A stretch of DNA of 64,000 nt from OMPR01 sp965183835 (GCA_965183835.1 CBCYME010000007.1:1-64000); one strand, 5' to 3'; numbered from the stretch's first letter, positions 17,441 through 28,239 are shown. Notes: generated by a model from the letters alone, not told the origin. Translations and numbers: made by a program.

Positions 17441-18946
17441 ATGAACGATATCAGCACGATTCCGGCCGTTGCAGGGCAACAGGCACCAGCAGCGATTCAG
17501 AACCCCGATACCATGCCGCATTCGGTCGAAGCCGAGCAGCAATTGCTGGGCGCGATTCTGACCAACAACGATCTGTATGACCGTGTGGCCTCGATCATCA
17601 CGTCGCAGCATTTCTATGACCCGGTCCACGCCCGGATCTACGAAGTGGCCGCCGCCCGGATCGCGAAAAACGCCCTCGCCTCACCCGTCACGCTCAAGGC
17701 ATTTATGGCCGATGACGCGGGTCTGAATGAAATCGGTGGCGCGGCTTATCTGGTCAATTTGGCGGGTGCCTCGATCAGTGCGTTTGCCGTGCGTGACTAC
17801 GCCCAGATGATCTATGATCTGGCGATCCGACGCGAATTAATCCGCCTTGGGCGCGATATTTCCGACAAAGCTGGCCGGGTGGATGTCGCCTCCGAGCCCA
17901 AAGAGCAAATCGTCGAAGCCGAGCAGCAACTCTATAAGCTATCCGAGCAGGGCCAGACCGAGAGCGGGTTCAAATCCTTTCTCAAAGCCGTCACCGAAGC
18001 CGTGAACGTCACCAACGAAGCCTATCAGCGTGGCGGCGGCATGGCGGGAATCTCAACCGGTCTGGCCGACCTTGATAAACAACTTGGGGGCTTGCACCCC
18101 TCTGACCTTTTGATCCTTGCGGGTCGTCCTTCGATGGGAAAAACCTCGCTCGCGACCAACATCGCCTTTAACGTGGCCAAAGCCTACAAACGCGGCATCA
18201 AACCCGACGGCTCCGAAGGCGCCATTGATGGGGGCGTCGTGGGCTTTTATTCATTGGAAATGAGCGCCGAACAGCTGGCTGGTCGTATCCTGTCCGAGGC
18301 GTCTGAAATCAGCTCTCACAAAATCCGTCAGGGCGACATGACCGAAGGCGAATTCCGCCGTTTCGTCAATGCGGCCAAAGACTTGGAAGCCTGCCCCCTA
18401 TTCATCGACGACACGCCCGCCCTGCCCATCGCGCAGCTGGCCGCCCGCGCCCGTCGCCTGAAACGAACCCATGGTCTGGACCTGTTGGTCATCGACTATC
18501 TGCAGCTCTGCCGCGGGACCGCCGAAAACCGGGTCAACGAAATCGGCGAGATTTCGATGGGCATGAAGGCCATCGCCAAGGAACTGCAAATCCCCGTTGT
18601 CGCCCTATCCCAGCTGTCGCGTCAGGTGGAAAACCGGGACGATAAGCGCCCACAGCTGTCTGACCTAAGGGAATCGGGTTCGATCGAACAGGATGCGGAC
18701 GTGGTGATGTTCGTGTATCGCGAAGAATATTATAAAGAACGGGAAAAGCCCGGCGATCACGAGCTCGACAAAATGGAAGAGTGGAAAGCGGCGATGGAGC
18801 GGTTACACGCCAAAGCCGAAGTCATCGTCGGCAAACAGCGTCACGGTCCCATTGGCACCGTTGAACTATCCTTCGAGGCGCAGTTCACGCGCTTTGGCAA
18901 CCTTGCCAAAGCTTGGCAACAGGGCGAAGGTGGAGACGGGTATTAA
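17441..18946 (+). CDS. dnaB: Replicative DNA helicase
   Basis: A 501-residue DnaB, the hexameric helicase that unwinds DNA at the replication fork. The N-terminal domain (PHSVEAEQQLLGAIL) binds primase; the RecA-like C-terminal domain has Walker A in AGRPSMGKTSLA, Walker B in LLVIDYLQL, and the SQLSRQVENRDDKRPQLSDLRESG motif with the arginine finger region. Length and motif spacing are normal, with no intein. It stands alone behind its own promoter region after the pyrE terminator. Confidence 0.97.
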   Translation: MNDISTIPAVAGQQAPAAIQNPDTMPHSVEAEQQLLGAILTNNDLYDRVASIITSQHFYDPVHARIYEVAAARIAKNALASPVTLKAFMADDAGLNEIGGAAYLVNLAGASISAFAVRDYAQMIYDLAIRRELIRLGRDISDKAGRVDVASEPKEQIVEAEQQLYKLSEQGQTESGFKSFLKAVTEAVNVTNEAYQRGGGMAGISTGLADLDKQLGGLHPSDLLILAGRPSMGKTSLATNIAFNVAKAYKRGIKPDGSEGAIDGGVVGFYSLEMSAEQLAGRILSEASEISSHKIRQGDMTEGEFRRFVNAAKDLEACPLFIDDTPALPIAQLAARARRLKRTHGLDLLVIDYLQLCRGTAENRVNEIGEISMGMKAIAKELQIPVVALSQLSRQVENRDDKRPQLSDLRESGSIEQDADVVMFVYREEYYKEREKPGDHELDKMEEWKAAMERLHAKAEVIVGKQRHGPIGTVELSFEAQFTRFGNLAKAWQQGEGGDGY

Positions 18947-18971
18947 TCCCGTCTAACCACAGGATTTTCAC

Positions 18972-19403
18972 GTGAGCATTCAGGATTTTATGCAGGCCTA
19001 TCAACAGGTCTGGGAAGCGCAGGATTCCGAAGGATTTGCTGCGCTCTTTGCCCCCGATGGGCAATATTGGAACACCCCTTTTCAGGTTCAGACCGGCCCC
19101 CAAGAACTGGCCCGGTATTGGGATCGGATCAAACTACAACACGACATCACCCTAACCCCCAGTGTTCTGGCGCAAACCGACCGGGGCGGCGTGGGGCATT
19201 GGAATGTCACCTATCAAGTCGCCAGCGAAGAGCTGTTCCAGATCTGGGCCGCCTCAACCGGCACCGGCCTGCCGGATCGTGAACCGGGTGGTCCACTGCC
19301 CCGGATGGAATTGGACGGGACCTTGGTTGCCGAATTCGACGCAGCGGGCCTCGCTACCTGTGTGCGGATCTGGTGGCACTCAAACGCGACTATGCCCGGT
19401 TGA
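18972..19403 (+). CDS. NTF2-like (SnoaL-type) small protein
   Basis: A 143-residue protein with a start pattern typical of SnoaL-like folds (FMQAYQQVWEAQDSEGFAALFAPDGQYWNTPF) and a C-terminal EFDAAGLATCVRIWWH strand. Such proteins form a cone-shaped pocket and may be enzymes or binding proteins. The start is a GTG at 18972, 25 bp after dnaB. No partner in the vicinity points to a specific substrate. Confidence 0.65.
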   Translation: MSIQDFMQAYQQVWEAQDSEGFAALFAPDGQYWNTPFQVQTGPQELARYWDRIKLQHDITLTPSVLAQTDRGGVGHWNVTYQVASEELFQIWAASTGTGLPDREPGGPLPRMELDGTLVAEFDAAGLATCVRIWWHSNATMPG

Positions 19404-19622
19404 ATGGACTTTCACACGCGCGGACAAAAAGTGCCGCCGCGCCTCTTGACGACCAGCATTTGGTCGCGCAGTGATACGGTTATGACCTTGAACCTGTCCC
19501 CTTTGCCGCTGCGGGTGATCCTGCCGCGCCACTACGGCCACCGCCGTAAACGTTTCGCCGGATAGCGCGGGGGCGCTTTGCCCCTGATTCAGCTTCCATA
19601 CGAAACACATAGGGTTCTCTTT

Positions 19623-20561
19623 ATGACCGAATTCACTGAAATCCCCGTCATTCGACTGGGCAACCGTCCCGATTCCGACATTGCTGCCGATTTCCGCGCC
19701 GCCTATGGCACCACCGGCTTTGGCTATGTCCAAGACCACGGCGTTGATCCTGCATTGATCGAGGCAGTTTTTGACGCCTCGGCTCGCTTTCACGCCCTGC
19801 CGCTGGAAACCAAAATGCAGGTGGCCGTGGATCGTACCCACCGTGGGTATATACCGATCAACAGCTCGACGGACGTCAACTCGACCCTGGCCGATGTTAC
19901 CAAACCCAACCAATCCGCCAGCTTCATGATGATGCGCGAAGACGCGGCCGCAGACCCGGCGACCTACCTGTCAGGCCCGAACCAATGGCCCGAACTTGAA
20001 AGGTTCCGTCCCGCGCTCGAAGCCTACAGCGCCGCCATGTGCAATCTGGGTCGTCGCTTGATGAATATTGCACTGCAAGCCGCTGAAATCACGGATACAT
20101 CCATCCTGTCAGCTTTCGACACGCCCACCACATGGCTGCGCCTGCTGCACTATCCACCGCAACCCTCATCCATTGCGGGCGACCTTTATGGCTCTGCACC
20201 ACATACCGATTTCGGCTGCCTCACCCTGTTGGTGCAGGACGATGTCGGTGGGTTGCAGGTCAAGACACCTGCTGGGAATTGGGTCGACGTGCCCAAACGT
20301 GACGGCACCTTTGTGGTCAATGTGGGCGACATGCTGAACCGGATGAGCAACGGGCGGCTTTTGTCCACCCCACATCGGGTTATCAATCGATCTGGCCGCG
20401 AACGCTATAGCTGCCCTTTCTTCTTTGATCCCCATGTGCAAACCGTCATCGAACCCTTGCCGGGCACAGGCGCACCCCGCTTTGAACCGCAGATTTTCGG
20501 GGATTTCCTGCGAGGTGAGCTTGAAGCCGCCTATGAGGCGCATAAACCCGTGCAAAAATAG
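19623..20561 (+). CDS. 2-Oxoglutarate/Fe(II)-dependent oxygenase, isopenicillin N synthase-like
   Basis: A 312-residue member of the isopenicillin N synthase/2OG-Fe(II) oxygenase superfamily. The N-terminal DIOX_N part (IPVIRLGN ... GTTGFGYVQDHGV) is followed by the jelly-roll core with Fe ligands in APHTDFGCLTLL (HxD) and in STPHRVIN (distal His), then RERYSCPFFFDP with the Arg that binds 2-oxoglutarate. The ATG at 19623 was chosen because residues before it are not conserved in the family. It is a single gene ahead of alr; substrate unknown. Confidence 0.85.
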   Translation: MTEFTEIPVIRLGNRPDSDIAADFRAAYGTTGFGYVQDHGVDPALIEAVFDASARFHALPLETKMQVAVDRTHRGYIPINSSTDVNSTLADVTKPNQSASFMMMREDAAADPATYLSGPNQWPELERFRPALEAYSAAMCNLGRRLMNIALQAAEITDTSILSAFDTPTTWLRLLHYPPQPSSIAGDLYGSAPHTDFGCLTLLVQDDVGGLQVKTPAGNWVDVPKRDGTFVVNVGDMLNRMSNGRLLSTPHRVINRSGRERYSCPFFFDPHVQTVIEPLPGTGAPRFEPQIFGDFLRGELEAAYEAHKPVQK

Positions 20562-20607
20562 AGGATTTCCCCCTTGACCTGATGCCTGACCCTCGCAACA
20601 ACGGCGC

Positions 20608-21642
20608 ATGAGCACAGCACACCTGACCATCGACTTAAATGCGCTCGCCGATAACTGGCGGGCGCTTGACGCAAAAACCTCTGTCGAGACCGCCGCGGTG
20701 GTCAAGGCCGATGGCTATGGCTTGGACGCTGGCCGCGTCGCCAAGGCCCTAACCCGGGCCGGCGCGCGCAAGTTCTTTGTTGCCGCCGCCGAAGAAGGCA
20801 TCGCCGTGCGCGACGCTGTTGGGCCCGACCCCGTGGTGTCTGTGTTTTCCGGACATATGGAAGGCGACGCCACGCTGTTGCGCGACTATGATCTGACACC
20901 GATGATCAATTCGGTCGATCAAATGCTGCGCCATGTGGAACAACTGCCCCACCACAGCTTTGGTATCCAACTGGACAGCGGCATGAACCGGCTCGGGATT
21001 GAACCCACGGAATGGGCCGCCCTGCGCGACATCGCCCTGCGCCAGATGCCAACGCTCATCATGTCACACTTGGCCTGCGCGGATGATCCCGATCATCCGA
21101 TGAACCAGCAGCAATTGCAGACCTTTAAAGAGATGACCGCCGATATCAGCGTACCTTTGTCGCTGGCCGCAACCGGTGGCCTGTTGCTTGGTCCTGACTA
21201 TCACTTTGACCTCTGCCGTCCGGGCGTGGGTCTCTATGGCGGTGAACCCTATGACGAGGCGAAGGCCGTCGTCACCTTGGATTTGCCCGTGATTCAAATT
21301 CGCGATGTCGAGGCCGGTGAAACCGTTGGCTATTCCAACACGTGGCAGGCCACACGCCCCTCGCGCATCGCCACCGTGGCTGCTGGATATGCCGATGGGC
21401 TGATCCGGGCCATTGGCTCAGGGATCGAAGTGTACGCTGATGATACGCCCTGTCCCGTCGTTGGGCGCGTGTCGATGGATCTGATCACCGTCGATGTTAC
21501 CGATCTGGACACCATCCCCGACAATCTGCAAATGCTGAGCCGGCTTCAGACCGTCGATGATCTGGCCGAGGCCGCCGACACCATCGGCTATGAAATCCTG
21601 ACCTCACTCGGTGGACGCTATAAACGGAGCTATCTGGGATGA
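20608..21642 (+). CDS. alr: Alanine racemase
   Basis: A 344-residue PLP enzyme that makes D-alanine for peptidoglycan. The PLP lysine is in AAVVKADGYGL (Lys33 region), the phosphate-binding region is in LCRPGVGLYGG, and the second catalytic residue, a Tyr, is in ETVGYSNTW. The C-terminal beta domain ends GGRYKRSYLG. The stop overlaps the mlaE start by 4 nt (ATGA), tying alr to an envelope lipid-transport operon. Confidence 0.94.
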   Translation: MSTAHLTIDLNALADNWRALDAKTSVETAAVVKADGYGLDAGRVAKALTRAGARKFFVAAAEEGIAVRDAVGPDPVVSVFSGHMEGDATLLRDYDLTPMINSVDQMLRHVEQLPHHSFGIQLDSGMNRLGIEPTEWAALRDIALRQMPTLIMSHLACADDPDHPMNQQQLQTFKEMTADISVPLSLAATGGLLLGPDYHFDLCRPGVGLYGGEPYDEAKAVVTLDLPVIQIRDVEAGETVGYSNTWQATRPSRIATVAAGYADGLIRAIGSGIEVYADDTPCPVVGRVSMDLITVDVTDLDTIPDNLQMLSRLQTVDDLAEAADTIGYEILTSLGGRYKRSYLG

Positions 21643-22421
21643 ACCCGCTGGCGATTTTGGCGCGACTTGGGGCTGCGGTCCTGTCGATACTGGCGGTCTT
21701 TGGGCGCGTGGCGATCTTTGCCTTTGGCGCGCTGACCCACATTGTCCGCCCGCCCTATTACCCGCGCGAATTCGCCCATGCGCTGCTCAACATCGGCTGG
21801 TTGTCCCTGCCCGTGGTTGGTCTGACCGCGATCTTCACCGGCGGCGCACTGGCGTTGCAGATCTACGCAGGCGGCGCGCGCTTTAATGCCGAGGCCGTCG
21901 TGCCCCAGATCGTCGCCATCGGTATGGTGCGCGAACTTGGCCCCGTTCTGGTGGGGCTGATGATTGCCGCGCGCGTGACCTCCTCCATCGCTGCGGAAAT
22001 CGCGACCATGAAGGTGACCGAACAGATCGATGCCCTGGTCACCCTGTCGACCCACCCGATGAAATACCTTGTCGCGCCGCGGGTTCTGGCCGCCCTGCTG
22101 ACGGTGCCAGTCCTTGTGGGGATTGGTGATATCATTGGCATCGCCGGTGGCTACACAGTTGCGGTCAAAAATCTTGGCTTTAACTCAGCTGCCTATCTGC
22201 AAAACACTGTCGATTTCCTCGAAACACGGGACATCGTGTCCTCACTGGTCAAAGGCGCCGCCTTTGGCGTCATCGCCTCGATCATGGGCTGCTATTATGG
22301 CATGAACTCTGGCCGGGGCGCACAGGGTGTTGGCCGCGCCACGAAATCCTCGGTCGAAGCCGCCGCCGTCTTAATTCTGGCGGCCAACTTTGTCCTTACC
22401 GGAGTGTTCTTTTCCCTATGA
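21639..22421 (+). CDS. mlaE: ABC transporter permease, MlaE family
   Basis: A 260-residue inner-membrane permease of the MlaE type, which forms the core of phospholipid-trafficking ABC complexes between the inner and outer membranes. The MlaE signature ELGPVLVGLMIAARVTSSIAAEIATMKVTEQIDAL and five or so membrane helices are present. It begins inside the alr stop and ends inside the start of the next gene. The matching ATPase lies two genes downstream; no MlaD substrate-binding (MCE) gene is present here. Confidence 0.9.
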   Translation: MNPLAILARLGAAVLSILAVFGRVAIFAFGALTHIVRPPYYPREFAHALLNIGWLSLPVVGLTAIFTGGALALQIYAGGARFNAEAVVPQIVAIGMVRELGPVLVGLMIAARVTSSIAAEIATMKVTEQIDALVTLSTHPMKYLVAPRVLAALLTVPVLVGIGDIIGIAGGYTVAVKNLGFNSAAYLQNTVDFLETRDIVSSLVKGAAFGVIASIMGCYYGMNSGRGAQGVGRATKSSVEAAAVLILAANFVLTGVFFSL

Positions 22422-22879
22422 CCCGACTGACCCTTGCCGCTCTGACGCTCTCTTTGACGTTGCCACAGGTTGCTTTGGCGCAGGATGCTCTGCTTCAGGA
22501 ATTCAACACCTCCCGGCTTGAAGCCACCATGGGCTTTGATCAGGAACTCCAGCACGTGGCGTTCAAGTTTCTCAACGGGAAAACCAAGGCCGAAGCTGAG
22601 GCGTTCCTGCACGGTCAAAAATTCCGCTGCTTTGAAAACACCTGCGAGCGCGTGATTTTAGACAAAGAAACCTCTCACGATATCAACAACAGCACCGATC
22701 CGAACAAAGGCAAACTGTTTGGTCTGCGCCACACCGCACGCGCTACATTTTCGGTTGAGCTGTTGGCCGATGTTATCAAAATGCCTCAGGATCTGCGCGC
22801 CAACTTCCGCTATGAAACGGGCAAGGTGCCGTGGCACCGTCGCCCCAAAGATTCCGATTTCACGGTGCGCTATGATTAA
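22418..22879 (+). CDS. Small secreted protein encoded between mlaE and mlaF
   Basis: A 153-residue protein with a clear Sec signal peptide (LTLAALTLSLTLPQVALAQ, cleavage after the ALA-type site near residue 21). The mature part has two cysteines in FRCFENTCERV, able to form a short disulfide loop, and no family motif I recognise. It overlaps mlaE by 4 nt and mlaF by 8 nt, so all three are co-translated. A periplasmic accessory or substrate-handling role for the MlaEF transporter is plausible but unproven. Confidence 0.75.
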   Translation: MTRLTLAALTLSLTLPQVALAQDALLQEFNTSRLEATMGFDQELQHVAFKFLNGKTKAEAEAFLHGQKFRCFENTCERVILDKETSHDINNSTDPNKGKLFGLRHTARATFSVELLADVIKMPQDLRANFRYETGKVPWHRRPKDSDFTVRYD

Positions 22880-23618
22880 GCTGGACTCAGTCTATAAATC
22901 CTTTGGCGACAACCACGTGCTGCGCGGCACCTCGCTTGAGATCGCCCAAGGCACATCCATGGTCATCATCGGCGGCTCTGGCACCGGGAAATCCGTGGCG
23001 CTGAAATCCGTGCTGGGTCTGATCACCCCCGATGCGGGCAAGATCTATGTGGATGGCAAAGATGCCTCCAAAGGCGACCGCGACGCGTTTCTGGCGCGCT
23101 TTGGCATGCTGTTTCAGGGCGGCGCGCTGTTTGACTCCCTGCCCGTCTGGCAGAACGTGGCGTTCCGCCTGCTGCGCGGCTCGCTCAAACGTCCACAGGC
23201 CGAAGCCCGTGAAATCGCCATTGAAAAACTGCGCCGCGTCGGTCTGAAACCTGATGTGGCAGACCGCCTGCCCGCCGAGCTGTCGGGTGGGATGCAAAAA
23301 CGCGTCGGTCTGGCCCGCGCCATCGCCGCCGAGCCCGAGATCATCTTTTTCGATGAGCCCACCACCGGCCTTGATCCCATCATGTCCGGCGTCATCAACG
23401 ATCTGATCCGCGAGATTGTCGTCGAAATGGGCGCCACCGCGATGACCATCACCCACGACATGTCATCCGTACGCGCCATTGCCGACAACGTCGCCATGCT
23501 ACACGACGGCGTAATCCAATGGACCGGCCCCGTCGCCGACATGGACGCCTCAGGCGATCCCTATCTAGACCAATTTATCCACGGCCGCGCAGAGGGGCCG
23601 ATTGAGGCGGTGCGGTGA
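22872..23618 (+). CDS. mlaF: ABC transporter ATPase, MlaF family
   Basis: A 248-residue ATP-binding subunit. Walker A is GGSGTGKSVALK, the signature is ELSGGMQKRVGLARAIA (the SGGMxKRV form of MlaF-type ATPases), Walker B is IIFFDEPTTGLDP, and the H-loop is in TITHDMSSV. It powers the MlaE permease. The ATG at 22872 lies within the end of the small secreted protein gene and is the only start compatible with the conserved N terminus IKLDSVYKSFGD. Its stop overlaps the GTG of the next gene. Confidence 0.93.
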   Translation: MIKLDSVYKSFGDNHVLRGTSLEIAQGTSMVIIGGSGTGKSVALKSVLGLITPDAGKIYVDGKDASKGDRDAFLARFGMLFQGGALFDSLPVWQNVAFRLLRGSLKRPQAEAREIAIEKLRRVGLKPDVADRLPAELSGGMQKRVGLARAIAAEPEIIFFDEPTTGLDPIMSGVINDLIREIVVEMGATAMTITHDMSSVRAIADNVAMLHDGVIQWTGPVADMDASGDPYLDQFIHGRAEGPIEAVR

Positions 23619-24013
23619 ATGTGGCCAATACTCTCTACGTGTTAGGATTACTAATCTCACCCTTCGCAGCTGCGTTTTTGACAATTTCAACAGGTGGCCA
23701 CCTTCGAAAGAGTTCAAATTTGCAGCGCACTGGGTGGTGGTTGATGTTTCTTCCAGCGACTGTGTTTTTTTGGACGCTGCTAATTGTAGCTTCTCTTAGA
23801 ATCACACCAGATTTCTGGCGCGTTTTTCCGATCGGGGTTCTTTCACTGGCCCTGTGGGGGCCACTTCTCCTTTCTATTTTGATAGTCATGTTTCTTTTGA
23901 AGTATGCGCTGTTTAAAAAAACCCAAGTGCCTCGTGCGTTAGCTTCATTGTTCCTCTGTGCAATAGCCGAATTCGCTGTGTTTTTGCCGTTATTGTTGCA
24001 TGATCACGGATAA
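23615..24013 (+). CDS. Small integral membrane protein, unknown function, AT-richer than neighbours
   Basis: A 132-residue protein with about four hydrophobic helices (roughly residues 5-25, 41-62, 70-95, 105-128). It starts with GTG overlapping the mlaF stop (GTGA). Base composition and codon choice (many TTT, TTA, ATA, AGA-like codons) are visibly less GC-rich than the flanking genes, suggesting a later arrival. No family recognised. Position at the end of an envelope operon is the only functional hint. Confidence 0.5.
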   Translation: MNVANTLYVLGLLISPFAAAFLTISTGGHLRKSSNLQRTGWWLMFLPATVFFWTLLIVASLRITPDFWRVFPIGVLSLALWGPLLLSILIVMFLLKYALFKKTQVPRALASLFLCAIAEFAVFLPLLLHDHG

Positions 24014-24081
24014 TCAAGCGCTGGCCGCCACCCACTCAAGAATCCCTTGAACAGGCTTGACTAAGCACATAGCTCTTCAAA

Positions 24082-24534
24082 ATGTTTTTACGCCTCGCCA
24101 CCCTCTCCCTGCTCATCGCCTATCCCATCGCGTGGTTCGCCCCGCTGATGCGCGCCGGTCTGCTGCCGATCTTTGGCCTGTCTGAAATCAGCGTCATTAC
24201 CGGGTTGCAATCGCTGTGGGGCTCGGACGTGGCGCTGGCGCTGATCGTTACCGGCTTTGCCGTCTTTGCACCCTATATCAAAACAATCGGGTTGGCGCTG
24301 GTCCAATGGGATCTGCTGGACAGGCGCGCGCTGCCCACGTTGCATGTGCTAGGCAAGCTCGCCATGGCCGACATTTTCCTGATCGCGCTCTACATCACCC
24401 TCGCCAAAGGGATTTCTTACGCCACCATCGAAACCGCATGGGGATTGTACCTGTTCACCGCCTGCATCCTCACCTCGATCGGCCTTGGCCTGTTAACGGA
24501 ACGCAACATAAAACCCGTTCACTCCAACCTGTAA
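24082..24534 (+). CDS. Paraquat-inducible protein A-like membrane protein
   Basis: A 150-residue protein similar to one half of PqiA, with four membrane helices (about residues 4-22, 45-65, 88-108, 118-140) and polar loops. PqiA proteins work with MCE-type lipid transporters in the inner membrane. The usual full PqiA is a duplicated protein with zinc-binding cysteines; this one is single-domain and lacks the cysteines, as commonly seen in Rhodobacterales. Being 460 bp after mlaF supports a connection with envelope lipid handling. Confidence 0.7.
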   Translation: MFLRLATLSLLIAYPIAWFAPLMRAGLLPIFGLSEISVITGLQSLWGSDVALALIVTGFAVFAPYIKTIGLALVQWDLLDRRALPTLHVLGKLAMADIFLIALYITLAKGISYATIETAWGLYLFTACILTSIGLGLLTERNIKPVHSNL

Positions 24535-24696
24535 TTGATTGAAAAGAAATATTTGTGTAAGATGTTTCTATTCGAGTAGCGCATTTAGTTTACAGATCCG
24601 GAATTCCAGCGGAGTCCCCAAAGTAGGCATAGGCTTATTTTCGCCCATTCCGGTCCATTGAACGACCCATCCGGGTCGCGGCTGGAAAGGATACCG

Positions 24697-25479
24697 ATGT
24701 CCACCCTACGCAAGCTGATTCTGAATATTCAGGCGCTGTTCATTCGCCTCACGCTTTTCCTGATTTGTATTGCCGCCTTGATCGGTGTTGTCGCCACCTC
24801 TCTCTCTGCTCTTGGCATCTGGCCGTGGCTCAGCCTTGATGCCGGCATAAATGGAACCCCCTATCCACAGGCCGGAATGATCGCCCAAATTGGTCTGACA
24901 GTGCTGGCCTTGATGTTGGTTTTCTATCTACCCGCCAACGCCCGCATTCTAATGCTCGAAAAATCCCATCGCGATTTCAGCATCCATATGGATGACGTCA
25001 CACTGGCCTATCACACTGCACACGCCGCAGATCGGGCCGGCACTTTTCAAATCGCTTCTGAATTTGATGCAGTCAAAGAACGGCTGATATTTTTACGCGA
25101 ACACCCCACACTGGGCGATCTGGAACCGGACGTGTTGGAACTGGCCGCCCAGATGAGCCAGGTCAGTCACGATCTAGCGCTCACCTATTCCGACGAAAAA
25201 GTCTCGCGGGCCCGGACCTTCCTCAAGCAGCGTCAGGAAGAGATGGAGCAATTCACCACCCGTTTGGACGAGGCAAAGATCATCCTGCACGAGTTGCAGC
25301 AATGGACCCGCGACGTCGAAATCGAAGAATCCATCGCCAAATCACAGCTATCCCGCCTGCGCGAAGAGCTGTTCGAACTCTTGCCAGAGCTGTCAGCACA
25401 ACTGCAAGCGCCCCCAGACGGAACCGATCCCGACGAAGGATCCGTAGTGCCGATGCAAAGCCCTCAGATCCGCGACTGA
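24697..25479 (+). CDS. Membrane-anchored coiled-coil protein of unknown function
   Basis: A 260-residue protein with two N-terminal membrane helices (about residues 14-40 and 58-80) and a long charged helical region (residues 85-230) rich in Glu, Leu and Arg that should form a coiled coil in the cytoplasm. The C terminus is acidic and Pro-rich. The ATG at 24697 follows GGAAAGG at proper distance. It is monocistronic, with an AT-rich promoter region upstream. I do not recognise the family. Confidence 0.65.
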   Translation: MSTLRKLILNIQALFIRLTLFLICIAALIGVVATSLSALGIWPWLSLDAGINGTPYPQAGMIAQIGLTVLALMLVFYLPANARILMLEKSHRDFSIHMDDVTLAYHTAHAADRAGTFQIASEFDAVKERLIFLREHPTLGDLEPDVLELAAQMSQVSHDLALTYSDEKVSRARTFLKQRQEEMEQFTTRLDEAKIILHELQQWTRDVEIEESIAKSQLSRLREELFELLPELSAQLQAPPDGTDPDEGSVVPMQSPQIRD

Positions 25480-25487
25480 CCCATCCC

Positions 25488-25985
25488 TCACCCCACCTGC
25501 TGGCCAAGCCACCGCAGATTGCGCGCGACAATCATTTTGTGGGCGGGCGCGACGAGCACCATGTACAGACGCCCCACCCAATTGTGGGTGATCACACTTG
25601 ACGTGATGGATACCGTGCAATCCTGCACACTGATGCAGGTCATGACATCCAGATGCGTATCGCGTTCCGTCAAGGTCAAAACCTGCGGGCTGATGTGCTC
25701 CACCAAAAAGAAATCCAATTTCTGCCCCACCTCGACCTGCGCCGGAGTGGTCCCTGAGAACCCACCGATCCGCTTAACGCCAAACTTGGAAACCACCGCA
25801 TCGCGAATGGCAAAGGCGCGCTTAACCACAGGCATGGGCTGACGCATGATCTGCCGCCACGCCTCCAAAGCCGTCATCGGTTGGGTCAAGGTAACAGACT
25901 GACTGTCCAGAAAGTTCAAGTCCCCCTCCGGCCCGACAATTTGAATGGCCGCGCCTTTCCAATAAAAGATTTGACCATTTTCCAT
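25488..25985 (-). CDS. DUF2867 family protein
   Basis: A 165-residue protein resembling DUF2867, recognised by its predicted antiparallel-beta pattern and the segment HLDVMTCISV followed by STSVITHNWVGRLYMVLVAPAHKMIV-like text near the C terminus. The start at 25985 was chosen because sequence further upstream is low-complexity and has no ribosome binding site. It is the only minus-strand gene between 9 and 31 kb and converges with the coiled-coil gene, leaving 8 bp between the stops. Function unknown. Confidence 0.72.
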   Translation of the reverse strand: MENGQIFYWKGAAIQIVGPEGDLNFLDSQSVTLTQPMTALEAWRQIMRQPMPVVKRAFAIRDAVVSKFGVKRIGGFSGTTPAQVEVGQKLDFFLVEHISPQVLTLTERDTHLDVMTCISVQDCTVSITSSVITHNWVGRLYMVLVAPAHKMIVARNLRWLGQQVG

Positions 25986-26206
25986 TGGCTGACCTTTCTC
26001 GTGTCCTGCGCAAACACTCGTCGCACACCTCAGCTCCCGCAAGGCTCCAAAACGCCACAGCTTTTGTGTGGCACGCGACCGTGCAACCCGCCCCCAAGGT
26101 CGCACCGATGGCCCCTTTTGGGGCCTGAGGCGCGACCTCCCCTTGTGATTACCCCGTTTCACAGTCAGGGCTTGAGGCCCCGCCTCTCCTCAGGCACTAA
26201 AGCCCC

Positions 26207-27568
<1,362 letters not shown>

Positions 27569-27608
27569 TTTGGCCCAACGCGGGCAGATGCAATAACGGG
27601 CGAGGACC

Positions 27609-28163
27609 ATGGAAGGTTTTACCATCATAGACGGGGTCGTTGCCCTTGTAATTTTCTTGTCAGCGCTGCTGGCCTATTCACGCGGCTTTGTACGCGAGGC
27701 GATGGCAATTGTCGGCTGGATCGCAGCTGCTGTTCTTGCCTTTCTGTTCGCCCCCAAAGCGATGCCCCTGATCCGCGAGTTGCCGGTTGTCGGGGAATTC
27801 CTGGCAGACAGCTGTGAACTTTCGGTGATTGCGTCCTTTGCCGCCGTATTTGCACTGGCGCTGATCATCGTCAGCTTCTTTACCCCGCTGTTTTCATCGC
27901 TGGTGCAACGCTCTGTTCTGGGCGGTCTGGATCAGGGCGTTGGGTTCCTCTTCGGGGTTCTGCGCGGCATCCTGCTCGTGACCATTGCCTTTTTTGTCTA
28001 TGACACCGTGATGACAGGTCAGAACTTCACCATCGTCGACGAAAGCCGTTCGGCTCAGGTTTTCGCTCAAATGACCGGTAAAATCGAAGCCCAAAACCCC
28101 GAGCAAGCTCTGGGCTGGGTCACACAGCAATACGAAGAGTTGGTTGGCACCTGCACGAAATAA
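27609..28163 (+). CDS. cvpA: CvpA family membrane protein
   Basis: A 184-residue inner-membrane protein of the CvpA (colicin V production) family. Four helices can be picked out; the N-terminal pattern DGVVALVIFLSALLAYSRGFVREAMAIVGWIAA is characteristic. In many proteobacteria cvpA lies next to purF, as it does here, though a 525-bp gap and terminator separate them. The cellular role is incompletely known. Confidence 0.9.
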   Translation: MEGFTIIDGVVALVIFLSALLAYSRGFVREAMAIVGWIAAAVLAFLFAPKAMPLIRELPVVGEFLADSCELSVIASFAAVFALALIIVSFFTPLFSSLVQRSVLGGLDQGVGFLFGVLRGILLVTIAFFVYDTVMTGQNFTIVDESRSAQVFAQMTGKIEAQNPEQALGWVTQQYEELVGTCTK

Positions 28164-28209
28164 GCGGTTCGCGCTGGGTATCGGCGCAGCAGCTTAGACA
28201 GAAAACACA

Positions 28210-28239
28210 ACGGCCCCCGATTCGGTGGGCCGTTTTTTT
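28210..28239 (+). terminator. Rho-independent terminator after cvpA
   Basis: ACGGCCC and GGGCCGT arms around a short loop are followed by seven T residues, about 45 bp after the cvpA stop. Confidence 0.85.
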
